Shown: positions 25,561 through 34,956 of the stretch, one piece after another
Layout of the letters: every line of letters begins with the position of its first letter
Numbering within the stretch: position 1 is the stretch's first letter
From: VAZQ01 sp036557665
GTDB lineage: Bacteria > Pseudomonadota > Alphaproteobacteria > Rhizobiales > Xanthobacteraceae
NCBI GenBank assembly: GCA_036557665.1
Contig: DATBHG010000048.1
Location: 71,363 to 135,362 of the forward strand
Length of the DNA: 64,000 nt
Direction of reading: 5' to 3'
The notes under the pieces: generated by a model
The model's input: the letters and a program-made list of their open reading frames with translations, nothing else
Databases searched by the model: none
Told to the model about the DNA's origin: nothing
Made by a program: the position numbers and the translations under genes

Positions 25561-25760
25561 GTTCTTATCTCCGTTTACAGGCTGTTCACTCGACAACGCG
25601 CGGGTCACGAGCGTGGTTCCTTGCCGGGGTGGAGCGCCGTTCATCTCTGGATAACCATCTGCTCATTCTCTGGATACCTATTTGGCCCGGTAGCCGGCGA
25701 GCGTTTCACAATTTTGAGACATCGCAGCTACCTATTGAGTCTTTTGGTCGGGAACTTTGA

Positions 25761-28424
25761 ATGTTCGGCAGGTCAAGGGATTACTTGGAGCCGTCCGGCC
25801 CTTGTCTGCTTGCCGGGACCGTTTCGGTTTTTTTTGCGGCTGGTTGGTTGGGCGCGAAGTTGACGACCGGCAATCTGCCGGGCATCGGCCTGCTGGCTGC
25901 GGCTGCATTTGGAGCCACCGCTGTTGCCTGGCTCTGGTATCGGCGCTGCAGGGCGCTTTTGCTGGAGGTGCAGGGGTTGCGGGAAAAAACCCTGCAGCTC
26001 GACCGGGCGGTGAGCAATATCACGCAGGGTTTGATCGTGTTCGATGCGCAGGCCGACCTGGTCCTGTGCAACGAGCGTTACAGGGACATGTACGGGCTGC
26101 GCCCTGAAATGGTTCGTCCGGGCACGCCGCTGCGCAGCCTCGTCCTGCACCGCAAGCAAACGGGCAATTTCCGCGGCGATGCCGACGGGTACTGCGCAGA
26201 TATTCTGGCCGATGTCGGCACCGGAAAGACCACCGCCAAAACGGTAGAGCTGGACGATGGCCGGATCATCAGTCTGATAAATCAGCCGCTGCCCGGCGGG
26301 GCATGGGTATCGACCCACCAGGACGTAACCGATCTGCATCAGGCGCAGCGGCAGGCGCAACAGTCCCACGCGCGGCTGGCAGCCGTCATCGAGGCGATGC
26401 CGGCAGGATTGATCTTGTATGACAACGAGGATCGCGTGGTGCTGTGGAACAGGTGCTACAGCGAGATGCATCGCGCGGTATCCGATCTGCGCATGAAGGG
26501 CGTTAGATTCGCAGACATCCTGCGCGCGGCCGTCGCGAGGGGAGTGGCGCCCGAGGATGCCGTCGGGCGGGAGGAGGCGTGGATCTCGGCCCGGCTCGCT
26601 ACACAGGCCGCCCCGCAGCACATATCGGAGCACCATTACCCCGACGGGCGGTGGCTGCGTATCCAGTCGTGCCGGACGGCTGACGGCGGCTCGGTCGGCA
26701 TTCATGTGGACATCACCGAGCTCAAACGGCGCGAGGAGGAGCTCAACGTGCAGAACATGCGTTTCGAGGCCGCCCTCCAGAACATGTCGCAGGGCCTCGC
26801 GATGTTCGACCGCGATCAAAGACTGGTGATTTGCAACGACCAGTTCGTGCAGGTGTACGGGTTGCCCACGCAAGTGGCGCGACCGGGCACCTTGCTCGAG
26901 GAGATATTGAAATACCGGGTCGCGAGCGGATCTTTGCGCGCCCCCGACCGCAAGGACTTCATCCAAAGTCGCCTGGGCGTGGTGCGCGCCGGCGAGCCGG
27001 CCGACATGATCGTCGAGCTCAGCGACGGCCGCCGCGTCGCGGTGGGGCATCGGCCGATGCCGGATGGCGGCTGGGTGTCTACCCACGAGGACATAACCGA
27101 GAGCTGGCGCATTCAGGAGCAGATCAGTCACCTGGCCCGCCACGACGCACTGACCGGGCTGCCGAACCGGTTGCTGTTCCATGAGTTCATGACCGGCGCG
27201 CTCGCGCGTGCGCACCGCGGTGAGATCGTCGCCCTGCATTGCATTGATCTCGACCAGTTCAAGGGGATCAACGATGTGTTGGGGCACGTCGCGGGTGATG
27301 CGCTGTTGGCGCAGGTGGCAGCGCGGCTGCGGGATTGTGTCCGGGAGGTCGATCTCGTTGCCCGATTCGGCGGCGATGAGTTTGCCGTGGTGCAAGCCGG
27401 TCTGCAGCGACAGGAGGATGCGGACGTCCTGGCAAATCGGATCGTTCGCGTGCTGAGCCAGCCCTATGTCATCGACGGCAACCCCGCCTCCATCAGCGCC
27501 AGTATCGGCATTTCCGTTGCGCCGGCGGACGGGGTGGACACCAACGAGCTTCTGCGCAAGGCGGACATTGCGATGTATCGCTCCAAAGCTGATGGCCGCC
27601 ACGGCGTTCGCCATTTCAGCCCGGAAATGGATGAGGCATTGCAGGCCCGCCGCACGCTCGCCGTGCACCTGGAACGCGCGCTGAGGCTGGAGGAGTTCGA
27701 TCTTTTTTATCAACCCATTGTCAATATCACGACCGAGAAGGTCATCGGGTTCGAGGCCCTGCTGCGATGGTGGCACCCGCAGCACGGGCTGGTGCCGCCC
27801 TCCGGGTTCATTGCGCTCGCGGAGGAAAAGGGCTTCATCATTGAGCTGGGCGAGTGGGCGCTGCGCCGCGCCTGCCGAGACGCGGTCGGGTGGCCCGAAA
27901 ATCTCACCGTTTCCGTGAACCTTTCGCCCCTGCAGTTGCGCAGCGGCAAGCTGGTGCGCACGGTCGTACATGCGCTGGCGGAATCCGGTCTTGCGGTGGA
28001 CAGGCTCGTGCTCGAGATCACCGAGAGCGTCCTCCTCCAGAGGGACACTTCCAGCACCGTCAATCTCGCTCAGCTGAAGAACCTGGGCGTGGCCATCGCC
28101 ATGGATGATTTTGGCACCGGCTATTCGAGCCTGAGCTCGCTGCACCATTTCTCTTTCGACAAGATCAAGATCGACCGTTCCTTCGTCAACGACCTCTCCG
28201 AGGCTTCCAGCGCGATTGCGATCGTGCGCGCAGTGACCACCCTGGCCAGGAGTCTCGGTATCGTGGTCACGGCCGAAGGGGTCGAATCCCGGGAGCAGCT
28301 GACGCTCCTGCGCGCGGAAGGATGTCACGAGGCGCAGGGCTATCTGTTCGGGCCGCCGCGGCCGTTGAGCGAGCTTTCGGAGATCCTGGCGCGGTGCAAA
28401 CAATACAAAGTCAGGGCAGCCTGA
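25761..28424 (+). CDS. PAS-PAS-PAS-GGDEF-EAL cyclic-di-GMP signalling protein with two N-terminal membrane helices
   Basis: 887 residues. Two hydrophobic segments (about 15-31 and 40-58) anchor it in the membrane. Three PAS_7-like sensor modules follow at about 75-190, 205-320 and 330-450; modules 1 and 3 resemble each other (VSNITQGLIVFD versus LQNMSQGLAMFD). The GGDEF domain (about 455-610) has an intact FGGDEFAV (about residue 535), plus HDALTGLPNRLLF, so diguanylate cyclase activity is possible. The EAL domain has an intact FEALLRW (about 662), and MDDFGTGYSSLSSL and KIDRSFV, so phosphodiesterase activity is likely. The PAS ligand is unknown. A 1076-codon open frame on the other strand is a composition artefact. 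Confidence 0.93.
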   Translation: MFGRSRDYLEPSGPCLLAGTVSVFFAAGWLGAKLTTGNLPGIGLLAAAAFGATAVAWLWYRRCRALLLEVQGLREKTLQLDRAVSNITQGLIVFDAQADLVLCNERYRDMYGLRPEMVRPGTPLRSLVLHRKQTGNFRGDADGYCADILADVGTGKTTAKTVELDDGRIISLINQPLPGGAWVSTHQDVTDLHQAQRQAQQSHARLAAVIEAMPAGLILYDNEDRVVLWNRCYSEMHRAVSDLRMKGVRFADILRAAVARGVAPEDAVGREEAWISARLATQAAPQHISEHHYPDGRWLRIQSCRTADGGSVGIHVDITELKRREEELNVQNMRFEAALQNMSQGLAMFDRDQRLVICNDQFVQVYGLPTQVARPGTLLEEILKYRVASGSLRAPDRKDFIQSRLGVVRAGEPADMIVELSDGRRVAVGHRPMPDGGWVSTHEDITESWRIQEQISHLARHDALTGLPNRLLFHEFMTGALARAHRGEIVALHCIDLDQFKGINDVLGHVAGDALLAQVAARLRDCVREVDLVARFGGDEFAVVQAGLQRQEDADVLANRIVRVLSQPYVIDGNPASISASIGISVAPADGVDTNELLRKADIAMYRSKADGRHGVRHFSPEMDEALQARRTLAVHLERALRLEEFDLFYQPIVNITTEKVIGFEALLRWWHPQHGLVPPSGFIALAEEKGFIIELGEWALRRACRDAVGWPENLTVSVNLSPLQLRSGKLVRTVVHALAESGLAVDRLVLEITESVLLQRDTSSTVNLAQLKNLGVAIAMDDFGTGYSSLSSLHHFSFDKIKIDRSFVNDLSEASSAIAIVRAVTTLARSLGIVVTAEGVESREQLTLLRAEGCHEAQGYLFGPPRPLSELSEILARCKQYKVRAA

Positions 28425-28504
28425 CCAAGCGCCGGTCATCAGAACGGCTGGAATAGCAAAGCAAGACAGGCGATCAGGCCAGCCGCATAGGATGCCCTCG
28501 AGTC

Positions 28505-29350
28505 TCAGGAAAACCGCACCAGCACGAGCCCGCTGACGATCATCAGCGCAGCGACGACGCGTGTCCGGCGCAGCGGCTCCTTGAGGAGCACGATCGAGAG
28601 CGCCGACCCGAAAAGCACGCTGCTCTCGCGCAAGGCGGCAACGAGGGCAATGGGGGCGACTGTCATCGCCCAGACCGCAATTCCGTAGGAGAGGACCTGC
28701 AGCGCGCCGCCGGCAAGCCCGGTCCTCCAATGCCCGGCCAGCGCGGGAAGCGCCGCCCTCCGCCGGCGCATGGCCACGTAGGCGCCGAGCACGATGCCGT
28801 TGCCGACGAACAAGCTCGCGACATAGGCAGGCGCGCTGCCCGCGAGCCGTGCACCCACGCCGTCCACCAGGGAATAGGCGCATATCGTGGCTGCCGTGAG
28901 CAGGGCCAGTCCGGTGGCATGGCGGTCGAAGCGAGCAAGCTCGCGTCCGCCTCGCGCCGACAGCAGCAGCACCCCGGAAGCCAGCACGACAATGCCGCTC
29001 CATGCGGCAAGACCAAGAGCTTCACCGAGCAAAGGGAAGCTCAGCGCAGCCGTCATCAGCGGCGCTGCGCCGCGCGCCAGCGGGTAGACCTGGCCGAGAT
29101 CGCCGAGCCGATAGCTCTCGCTCAGTCCGATGAAATACAGAAGATGAACCATGACCGAGGCAAAGACGCAGGGCCATGCGGCCGCGAGCGGCAGTCCGAC
29201 GAAGGGCAGGAGGACGAGCGCGACCACCCCTGCCCCGATCGCAATCAGCGACGTCGTGAGCACCGTATCCAGCCCGACCTTGATGACGGCATTCCAGCCG
29301 GCGTGGCAGGCAGCCCCGAGCAGGACGGCGGCAAGGACGAGCGAATCCAT
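28505..29350 (-). CDS. EamA/DMT-superfamily transporter
   Basis: 281 residues with about ten hydrophobic helices in two EamA halves, the usual size for drug/metabolite transporter permeases. The N-terminal half has LLGAACHAGWNAVIKVGLDT, the second half ends with LREKSSV-type LRESSVLFGSALSIVLLKEP followed by RRTRVVAALMIVSGLVLVRF, standard for EamA. Substrates in the family range from amino acids to metabolites, and nothing here defines one. It converges on the GGDEF-EAL gene. The ATG at 29350 is well placed; no partner gene is close. Confidence 0.87.
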   Translation of the reverse strand: MDSLVLAAVLLGAACHAGWNAVIKVGLDTVLTTSLIAIGAGVVALVLLPFVGLPLAAAWPCVFASVMVHLLYFIGLSESYRLGDLGQVYPLARGAAPLMTAALSFPLLGEALGLAAWSGIVVLASGVLLLSARGGRELARFDRHATGLALLTAATICAYSLVDGVGARLAGSAPAYVASLFVGNGIVLGAYVAMRRRRAALPALAGHWRTGLAGGALQVLSYGIAVWAMTVAPIALVAALRESSVLFGSALSIVLLKEPLRRTRVVAALMIVSGLVLVRFS

Positions 29351-29494
29351 CAGCGGATATTTTTAGCCCCGCCCTGCCCGAGGGAGACAACACCCGGCGG
29401 AAGGCAGGATGACTTATGAACAGTGAGATAGTTGCAAATGAAGCTGACGCCGCCCGGCGGACGGGCTGGGATCGATCACGCCGCGCAGGTTGGG

Positions 29495-30268
29495 CTAAAC
29501 AAGGCCTGCTAACGATGCCAGCGTGGCACCGGCTGCTCCTGCCGGAACCCACCACGTCTCATGCCCGACAACCCCATCGACCGTAATGTTTTGTTGCGAT
29601 TGATAGGCGCGCACGGCCGATTCAGTCCGCGGGCCAAAGTCGCCGTCGATCGGCCCGGGATCGGTCGGAGTGTTTGGGCCGCGAAATGCCTTCAGAGCTT
29701 TTTGCAGCGCGGATACAACACCGCCTGTTGCCCCGCGCGCGAGCGTCGGCGGGATCGAGATCTCTGACAAGACCGACGTAGGGCTCTTCAGCTTTACTTC
29801 AATGCCAATGAGTCCCGGTTGCTCGCTCCCGACCGGAGCGTCCTCGGCAATTCGGAAGCCGGAATACCCCGCCATGGGCGCAACAAGAAATGCAAACTTG
29901 GAAGTGCTCAGCGAGTCGGTGATGCTTTCCGCCACAATGGCAAGCCGGCCGCCGTCGTCCTCGATGCTGCCCACTGCTATGCTTTTGTCATTATTCCAAT
30001 AACACAGGGCGGTTTCGCTTACTTTCTTATTCGATATTGGGGAGGTGATGGTTGTTTCCACCCAGAAGTCAGCATTGGACGCATCACCTGGGCGGTATTG
30101 AGGATCCAGCAAAATCTTCTCGATTTCTCCGTTCCCCCGCGGGTCCTTGAAGGTCAAATCGATCGCATGCTCCGTAAAGACAATCGGTCTACCGCTTCTT
30201 GAAAAGCTCAAGGATGCAAGTTGATCGTCGGTCCAATCGAATGAAGCCGTCAGCTCATTTCCGGACAT
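29495..30268 (-). CDS. Protein with C-terminal peptidoglycan-binding domain, unknown N-terminal domain
   Basis: 257 residues without a signal peptide. The N-terminal 170 residues (starting MSGNELTASFDWTDDQLASL) are beta-rich with acidic loops and match no family I recognise. The last 75 residues are a PG_binding_1-type domain: VSALQKALKAFRG, DGDFGPRTESAVRAYQSQQN and TVDGVVGHETWW. ATG 30268 follows an AGGAGG. The next upstream gene ends 35 bp before it, so the two form a unit. A cytoplasmic protein carrying this domain may be released by a specialised secretion or phage-like system, or the domain may bind something else; no export machinery is seen nearby. Confidence 0.72.
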   Translation of the reverse strand: MSGNELTASFDWTDDQLASLSFSRSGRPIVFTEHAIDLTFKDPRGNGEIEKILLDPQYRPGDASNADFWVETTITSPISNKKVSETALCYWNNDKSIAVGSIEDDGGRLAIVAESITDSLSTSKFAFLVAPMAGYSGFRIAEDAPVGSEQPGLIGIEVKLKSPTSVLSEISIPPTLARGATGGVVSALQKALKAFRGPNTPTDPGPIDGDFGPRTESAVRAYQSQQNITVDGVVGHETWWVPAGAAGATLASLAGLV

Positions 30269-30303
30269 CGGAGCCTCCTGTGCACGAGCAACACCTTCCC
30301 CCT

Positions 30304-30990
30304 TCACTGCTGCGGCGCGTTCGGCGCGAGCTGCCTGTTGATGAGGCCGGCGGGGCCAAAGCTCAACGAGCTGAACCGGACCCATTCAAGACCGGAGCCG
30401 GGGATCATTGCGATCCAGCGAGTGGGAGGCACGGTCGGCGCCGACGCGAAAACGAGATCGAAAAGGTGCTCGTTGCTGTCAATCCCTTGCGCAGGTATGT
30501 CGAACGAGGCGATCAGCGGCGCGTTTTCCGCAGGCTGACCTTTCACCTCGATGCGAATGTGGCCTACCTGGCCGGGCAAGCTGGCGGCCCCGAGCAGCAG
30601 AGTCAAAAGGCAGCGACCCGCGGGCGCGTCGAGCAGCAAGGCGTCCATGCGTCCGGTCCATGGGGGAGCAATGAACTGCAAAAGCCAATCTGCGCGGCCG
30701 GTTGGATCATCGGCCCAGGATGACACATTGCTGAATTGGAAATCGACGGAGCCCCGCGGCGAGGCCTGGTACGGGACCCGCGGCGTAAGCCGGTGCGTCG
30801 GTTGCGGAAAAACCGGGATGTGGTAGCCGAGCTGGGACAGCCGCTCGGCCCGCGACGCCGGCGTGGCTGGCCGATCCAACTGCGTCGTGAGCAACTTTCC
30901 GGTTGCGGCGTCAGCGACGTGATGAACCCAGCCTTGAGGATCCTTCAGCTCGGTCAGTTTGCCAAGGAACGACACTATTGCTCTCCCCAT
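30304..30990 (-). CDS. Hypothetical protein, first gene of a two-gene unit with a PG-binding-domain protein
   Basis: 228 residues, no signal peptide and no transmembrane segment. It begins MGRAIVSFLGKLTELKDPQGWVHHV, written here as MGRAIVSFLG and KDPQGWVHHV. The middle is Pro-rich (IPVFPQPTHRLTPRVPYQ). The second half alternates strands and loops (GQVGHIRIEVKGQPAE, FDIPAQGIDSNEHLFDLVFA). I recognise no family. It lies 35 bp upstream of the PG-binding gene, on the same strand, and is separated by a terminator hairpin from the secreted Tyr/Gly-rich gene upstream. A shared role is inferred from spacing only. Confidence 0.6.
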   Translation of the reverse strand: MGRAIVSFLGKLTELKDPQGWVHHVADAATGKLLTTQLDRPATPASRAERLSQLGYHIPVFPQPTHRLTPRVPYQASPRGSVDFQFSNVSSWADDPTGRADWLLQFIAPPWTGRMDALLLDAPAGRCLLTLLLGAASLPGQVGHIRIEVKGQPAENAPLIASFDIPAQGIDSNEHLFDLVFASAPTVPPTRWIAMIPGSGLEWVRFSSLSFGPAGLINRQLAPNAPQQ

Positions 30991-31161
30991 GGATGTCGGT
31001 TGTCTCGGGAGAAGGCAATTCTAGGGGAAGCGGCCGGGTTGGTACGTGAGCCGCGTCACACAGGACCCGAAACCTTTTGCAGGCTACCTTTAGATCAGGG
31101 TCCAGCTGGTACCGGAGCGCGATATCGTTGTTGCTTCAGCAGCGCGCCCGCAGAGACGAAC

Positions 31162-31187
31162 AACCCCGGCCTTCATCGGCCGGGGTT
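31162..31187 (-). terminator. Terminator hairpin after the Tyr/Gly/Pro-rich gene
   Basis: AACCCCGGCC pairs with GGCCGGGGTT around a 6-base loop; plus-strand flank TTTCATAA, minus-strand flank GTTCGTC. Located 42 bp after the minus-strand stop at 31229. Confidence 0.65.
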
Positions 31188-31228
31188 TCATAATGCAGCT
31201 TTTGGTCTGCCTTCTGGCCACTCACCCT

Positions 31229-31765
31229 TCAGCGAGCAGGCCGGTACGGTACAGCTGCGCGCGGTCGCGGCGGCGGGACAGCCGCATAGGCCGACCGTGG
31301 GCCCGTGTAATAGCGGCGGCTGGGCGCGAGCGCTCCATATGCGGAGCGGTACCTCGGCGCTACGTACGGGGCTCGTCCATATCCATAGCCGTATCTGGGC
31401 CCTACGTATGGGCGTGGTGCCACGTATGCAGCGTACGGACCTGGTGCATACCCGTATCCAGGTCCGTCGTAGCCGTATCCAGGTCCGTCGTAGCCGTAGA
31501 CAGGCTCGGCGTACTCGGCCGGGTCGTATCCATTGTCATAGAAGGGCTCGACGTACGCGACTGTCCCATATCCATGGCCATAGCCCGGCCCCACATACGC
31601 GGCCGTTCCGTTGATCGGCGCGGACGGCGTCACGTAGACCGGCCCGGCTCCAGGAGCAACGTAGACGCCGCCGGGCGCGACGTAAACGGACTGGGCCGCA
31701 GCGCTCGCAATGTGCATCGATGACAGCGCTGCTGCTGCAACAAAAACAAGTGGTCGGTAGCTCAT
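31229..31765 (-). CDS. Exported Tyr/Gly/Pro/Ala-rich low-complexity protein
   Basis: 178 residues. A signal peptide (MSYRPLVFVAAAALSSMHIA to AAAQ) precedes a mature part dominated by Tyr, Gly, Pro and Ala with short imperfect repeats: VYVAPGG/VYVAPGA, YGYDGPG twice in tandem, and PYVGPRYGYGYG/PYVAPRYRSAYG. No Cys is present. Similar short-repeat envelope proteins are common in Bradyrhizobium relatives and have no assigned function. On the opposite strand the same repeats give a pseudo-ORF, which I disregard. The ATG at 31765 lacks a strong Shine-Dalgarno (AGGGAGTGTCAGC is 8-15 bases upstream). Confidence 0.78.
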   Translation of the reverse strand: MSYRPLVFVAAAALSSMHIASAAAQSVYVAPGGVYVAPGAGPVYVTPSAPINGTAAYVGPGYGHGYGTVAYVEPFYDNGYDPAEYAEPVYGYDGPGYGYDGPGYGYAPGPYAAYVAPRPYVGPRYGYGYGRAPYVAPRYRSAYGALAPSRRYYTGPRSAYAAVPPPRPRAAVPYRPAR

Positions 31766-32064
31766 GCTGACACTCCCTTACACGAGCCCTCCCGATCCGA
31801 TATCTGATTATTGCCGATGACTGTCGAAGCCGCAAATGTGGCAGCATGAATGAGCGTATCAATTTAGCACAAGCTGAACGCTTATTAAGCAATTACAGTG
31901 TCACCATACCGCCGTCGCATGCGCGCGCAAAAAAATATCTCATCGCCTCACGACTCATTGCAGCCGAGCGCGGATCCGAAAACGATGCACGCATGCCGTA
32001 TGGGAGGGCGTCATGCCGAAGCGTTGGCACTACTATCGGCTCAGATGACCTGCGAGAACGCCGC

Positions 32065-33032
32065 CTACTCGATCACCTCGTCCGCGCGCACCAGCAAGCT
32101 GGCGGGAAGCGTCAGCCCCAACCCCGCTGCCGCCCTTTGATTGACGATGATCTCGAATGCCGTCGCCTGCTGAACCGGGAGATTGCTGGGTCGCTCGCCC
32201 TTCAGGATTCGATCGACTACTCGGCAGCGCGCGCAAACAGGATGGATATATTGGCGCCGTAAGCAACGAACCCGCCGGCCTCGGCGTATTCGCGGAACGG
32301 ATATATCGCCGGAATTTTGCTCGTCGCCATCGTATCGACAATCTGCCTGCGCTCGCCCAGCAGCAGCGTATCGGATGCAAGAAGCGCCGCATCTGGACGC
32401 GCTTCGACCAACGCTCGAAGTGCACTTCTCACTTCTTCGCTACTCCGCACTTCAAATCCTTCGATCGCTATCGAAAGTATTTTGGCCGCGCGGTGAGCCG
32501 TTTCCAGATTGACGCGATTGAGCGGATTTGAGCTGTTTCCGAGCACCGCGACGCGTGAGAGGCTGGGAACCACTTCCTTGAGCAGCTCGAGGCGTTTCTC
32601 CTCGAGCTCGACATTGAGTGCGATGAAACCTGTGATGTTTGCGTCAGGGCGGGCAAGATTGGAGACGAGACCGGTATTGATGACGTCCCCAATGCCCCCC
32701 AGTACGATTGGGATCGTTGTAGTTGCACGTTTGGCCGCGAAGGCGGCGGGCGTTCCCCAGGTCACGATCAAGTCCACGGGCAACGCAGCCAGCTCTGCGG
32801 CAAATGCGGAGTAGCGTTCCTCACGGCCTTCCGCGAAACGATATTCTACGATCAGGTTCTGACCCTCGATGTAGCCGAGCTCTCGCAGCCTGTTCCGAAA
32901 GCTCTCGATTGGCCGCAGATGCAGATTGCCCATCAGCCCGATGCGCTTCATCCGCTCCGGCTGCTGCGCGCGAGCCATGAGCGGCCACACCGCCGCGCCG
33001 CCAAGCAGGGTGACAAAAGTACGTCGCCGCAT
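32065..33032 (-). pseudogene. ABC_sub_bind (PF04392-type) solute receptor with one-base deletion near the C-terminus
   Basis: The frame from ATG 33032 gives a signal peptide (MRRRTFVTLLGGAAVWPLMA) and a good receptor up to GGFVAYGANISILFARAAE, then stops at 32217. In the next frame the family ending resumes at once: RILKGERPSNLPVQQ, AFEIIVNQRA and LLVRADEVIE, with a stop at 32065-32067. The join reads GAGTAGTCGATC where GAGTATGTCGATC would restore a 322-residue protein, so one T is missing. This is a recent single-base loss or a sequencing error. The receptor family belongs to ABC importers of unknown substrates. No permease or ATPase of the matching type is adjacent; the operon at 33.4-35.7 kb is of another family. 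Confidence 0.85.
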
Positions 33033-33400
33033 CGGCGCCCCTCCGTTTTTTTGTCTTTCAGCGTGCTATTTCTGGGCCGCTGAGGTGGCCCAATTGGTTT
33101 CTAGGTCTTTGGGCTCCTTCAGATACGCGCTGAGCTGTGCCCATGTCCATTGCACGAGATCCTCTGAACAATTGATTGTGACGCTTTATTCTTGAGCCGG
33201 TCTCCCGTCCGGGCGGTCCAATGTCCGATACACCAGCTGTCCTTCCAACCGCCTTCTTCAGCACCAGCTTTTCGGCAATCAGCCGAAGCTTTCGTTTTTG
33301 CAGACATGATCGGTTTTTCCTACCGCCAAACGGATAGCGTCGGCAAAGGTGCGTTCCGTAACGCTCCGGCCTCCGATTTCCACTCCGGCCAGAAAGCCAC
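33033..33400. other. Intergenic region, possibly a decayed coding remnant
   Basis: 368 bp between the broken receptor and the permease operon. On the minus strand, one frame near the left end reads WTWAQLSAYLKEP then DLETNWATSAAQK and a stop at about 33064, which looks protein-like but is not matched to any family I know. Frames upstream are broken by stops. No repeat, hairpin or RNA gene was seen. Confidence 0.4.
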
Positions 33401-34234
33401 TTACCCGATATTTGCCCGATGCGCGTATTCTGCCTCCTGGTGCCACAGCAAGAGTCGACGTCGAATGAGGCTCATCACCTTCACCAGCGCATAGCCCACG
33501 GCGGCAATCTCGACGATGCCGGCAAACACGCCGCGCGAGTCGGCGAAACGCGCGGCGGTGTTCATCGCGCCGCCGAGGCCGTAGCCGCCCATGAACATTT
33601 CAGTGACGATCGCAACAATGAGCGCGATGGGAAGCGCTACCTGCAGGCCCGTCATAATCTGGGGCCACGCCGCGGGGAGCGCGATCTGCCAGAGAAGCTC
33701 CCGCTCCCCCGCCCCCATGTTGCGCGCAGACCAGAGAAGCTCGCGCTCCACCGAGCGGATGCCGACGATGGTCGCTGTAACGACGGGAAAGATCGCCTCC
33801 AGCGCCACCATCGTGATCTTCGATACATCATAGACACCGAGCCACAGCATCACCACGGGAAGGAACGCGATCTTGGGCATGGGAAAGCCGACCGAGATGA
33901 TCGGGTCGAAGAACCAGCAGGCGAGAAAGTTGCGGCTGATGGCCATGCCCAGGCCGATGCCGAGGACCGCGCCGACGGCGAACCCGGCCAAGGCGCGATA
34001 GAGGCTCACGGCAGTGTTCGTCACGAGATCGCCGCCGACAAGATCGTTCCAGATGCGCGCCATCACCGCGCTCAGTGGTGGCAGCATGAACGGGGTCACT
34101 GCACCGGAGCGGGCAAACAGCTCCCAGGCAGCAGCGAGGGCGAGGACGGACCCGATACGGGCGAAGCCCCACGCCGCCGACCGCAGCATCCGATAGCGGG
34201 GCGGCTCGCCCGCAAGTGCCGCTACGCTTGCCAT
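33401..34234 (-). CDS. ABC transporter permease, taurine/nitrate/sulfonate type (SsuC/TauC-like), second copy
   Basis: 277 residues, about six transmembrane helices, with the BPD_transp_1 coupling motif near MGAGERELLWQIALPAAWPQ and the family start FMLPPLSAVMARIWND. It probably pairs with the permease encoded immediately upstream to form a heterodimeric channel. Its start at 34234 overlaps the previous gene's stop by 13 bp. It is the last gene of the operon ATPase-permease-permease. The substrate class is sulfonates, nitrate, pyrimidine-type compounds or phthalate analogues; nothing narrows it. A matching receptor (NMT1/SsuA-like) is not adjacent, and the nearest one is at 44.3 kb. Confidence 0.87.
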   Translation of the reverse strand: MASVAALAGEPPRYRMLRSAAWGFARIGSVLALAAAWELFARSGAVTPFMLPPLSAVMARIWNDLVGGDLVTNTAVSLYRALAGFAVGAVLGIGLGMAISRNFLACWFFDPIISVGFPMPKIAFLPVVMLWLGVYDVSKITMVALEAIFPVVTATIVGIRSVERELLWSARNMGAGERELLWQIALPAAWPQIMTGLQVALPIALIVAIVTEMFMGGYGLGGAMNTAARFADSRGVFAGIVEIAAVGYALVKVMSLIRRRLLLWHQEAEYAHRANIG

Positions 34235-34956
34235 CGCAGCATCCTGTGCATCACGAGGAGGTAAATCCGGTCGGCAAGGAAGCCGAGAAGCGCGACCGTG
34301 AGCACCACCGCAAACATGGCGTCATAGGCGCCGCTGGCACCGAGAAAGCCGATGAGGTAGCCGAAGCCCTGCTGTGCCGCGATGAGCTCCGAGCTGACCA
34401 GCAGAATGAAGGAAAGTGCGAGCGCAGTGCGGATGCCGTTGAGCAGCTCCGGCAGCGCGCTCGGCACGACGACGTCCCACAGCATGCGCAAGCGGCTCGC
34501 TCCCATGCTGCGTGCAGACCACACCAGCACCTGCTCGCTCGAGCGCGCACCGTTGAAGGCGCCAACGGTGACCGGCAGCATGCAGCCGAGAAGGATGAGG
34601 AGGATCTTCGACCCGTTGCCGAACCCAAGCCACAGCACGGTGACCGGGATCAAAGCCGATTTCGGCATGGGATAGAACATCTCGACCAGGGGCCCGAGCA
34701 GCACATTCACGGGCCGCCACCACGCCATGAAGATACCCAGCGCCCCGCCGATGCCGATGGCGAGGAGAAGCCCGGCAGCAGCACGCCACAACGACGCAGC
34801 GCCATTGGTAACGAGCTCGCCGTCCCTGACGAGATCGACCCAGGCCGCAAGCACCGCGCTCAAGGGTGGCAGAGCAAGTGTCGAGACGATCCCGCTGCGG
34901 GCCCCGATCTCCCAGGCGAGTGCGAGCAGGAGAAGCGGCAGATAGCGCAGGATCAT
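34222..34956 (-). CDS. ABC transporter permease, taurine/nitrate/sulfonate type, first copy
   Basis: 244 residues with some six helices. The coupling region is MGASRLRMLWDVVVPSALPE and the N-terminal part has LALPPLSAVLAAWVD, parallel to the downstream permease but clearly divergent from it, so this is an old pair rather than a recent duplication. The ATG at 34956 overlaps the ATPase stop as ATGA, and its own stop lies inside the next gene. Tight overlaps across all three genes indicate one transcript with coupled translation. Confidence 0.87.
   Translation of the reverse strand: MILRYLPLLLLALAWEIGARSGIVSTLALPPLSAVLAAWVDLVRDGELVTNGAASLWRAAAGLLLAIGIGGALGIFMAWWRPVNVLLGPLVEMFYPMPKSALIPVTVLWLGFGNGSKILLILLGCMLPVTVGAFNGARSSEQVLVWSARSMGASRLRMLWDVVVPSALPELLNGIRTALALSFILLVSSELIAAQQGFGYLIGFLGASGAYDAMFAVVLTVALLGFLADRIYLLVMHRMLRWQA

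Noticed and set aside
25773..29003. A 1076-codon open frame on the minus strand across the PAS-GGDEF-EAL gene
   Set aside because: It mirrors a well-conserved plus-strand gene, its product has no family motif, and long antisense frames are expected at this GC content.
33058..33307. Two short minus-strand frames downstream of the permease operon
   Set aside because: No family motif or ribosome-binding site; reported only as a possible decayed remnant.
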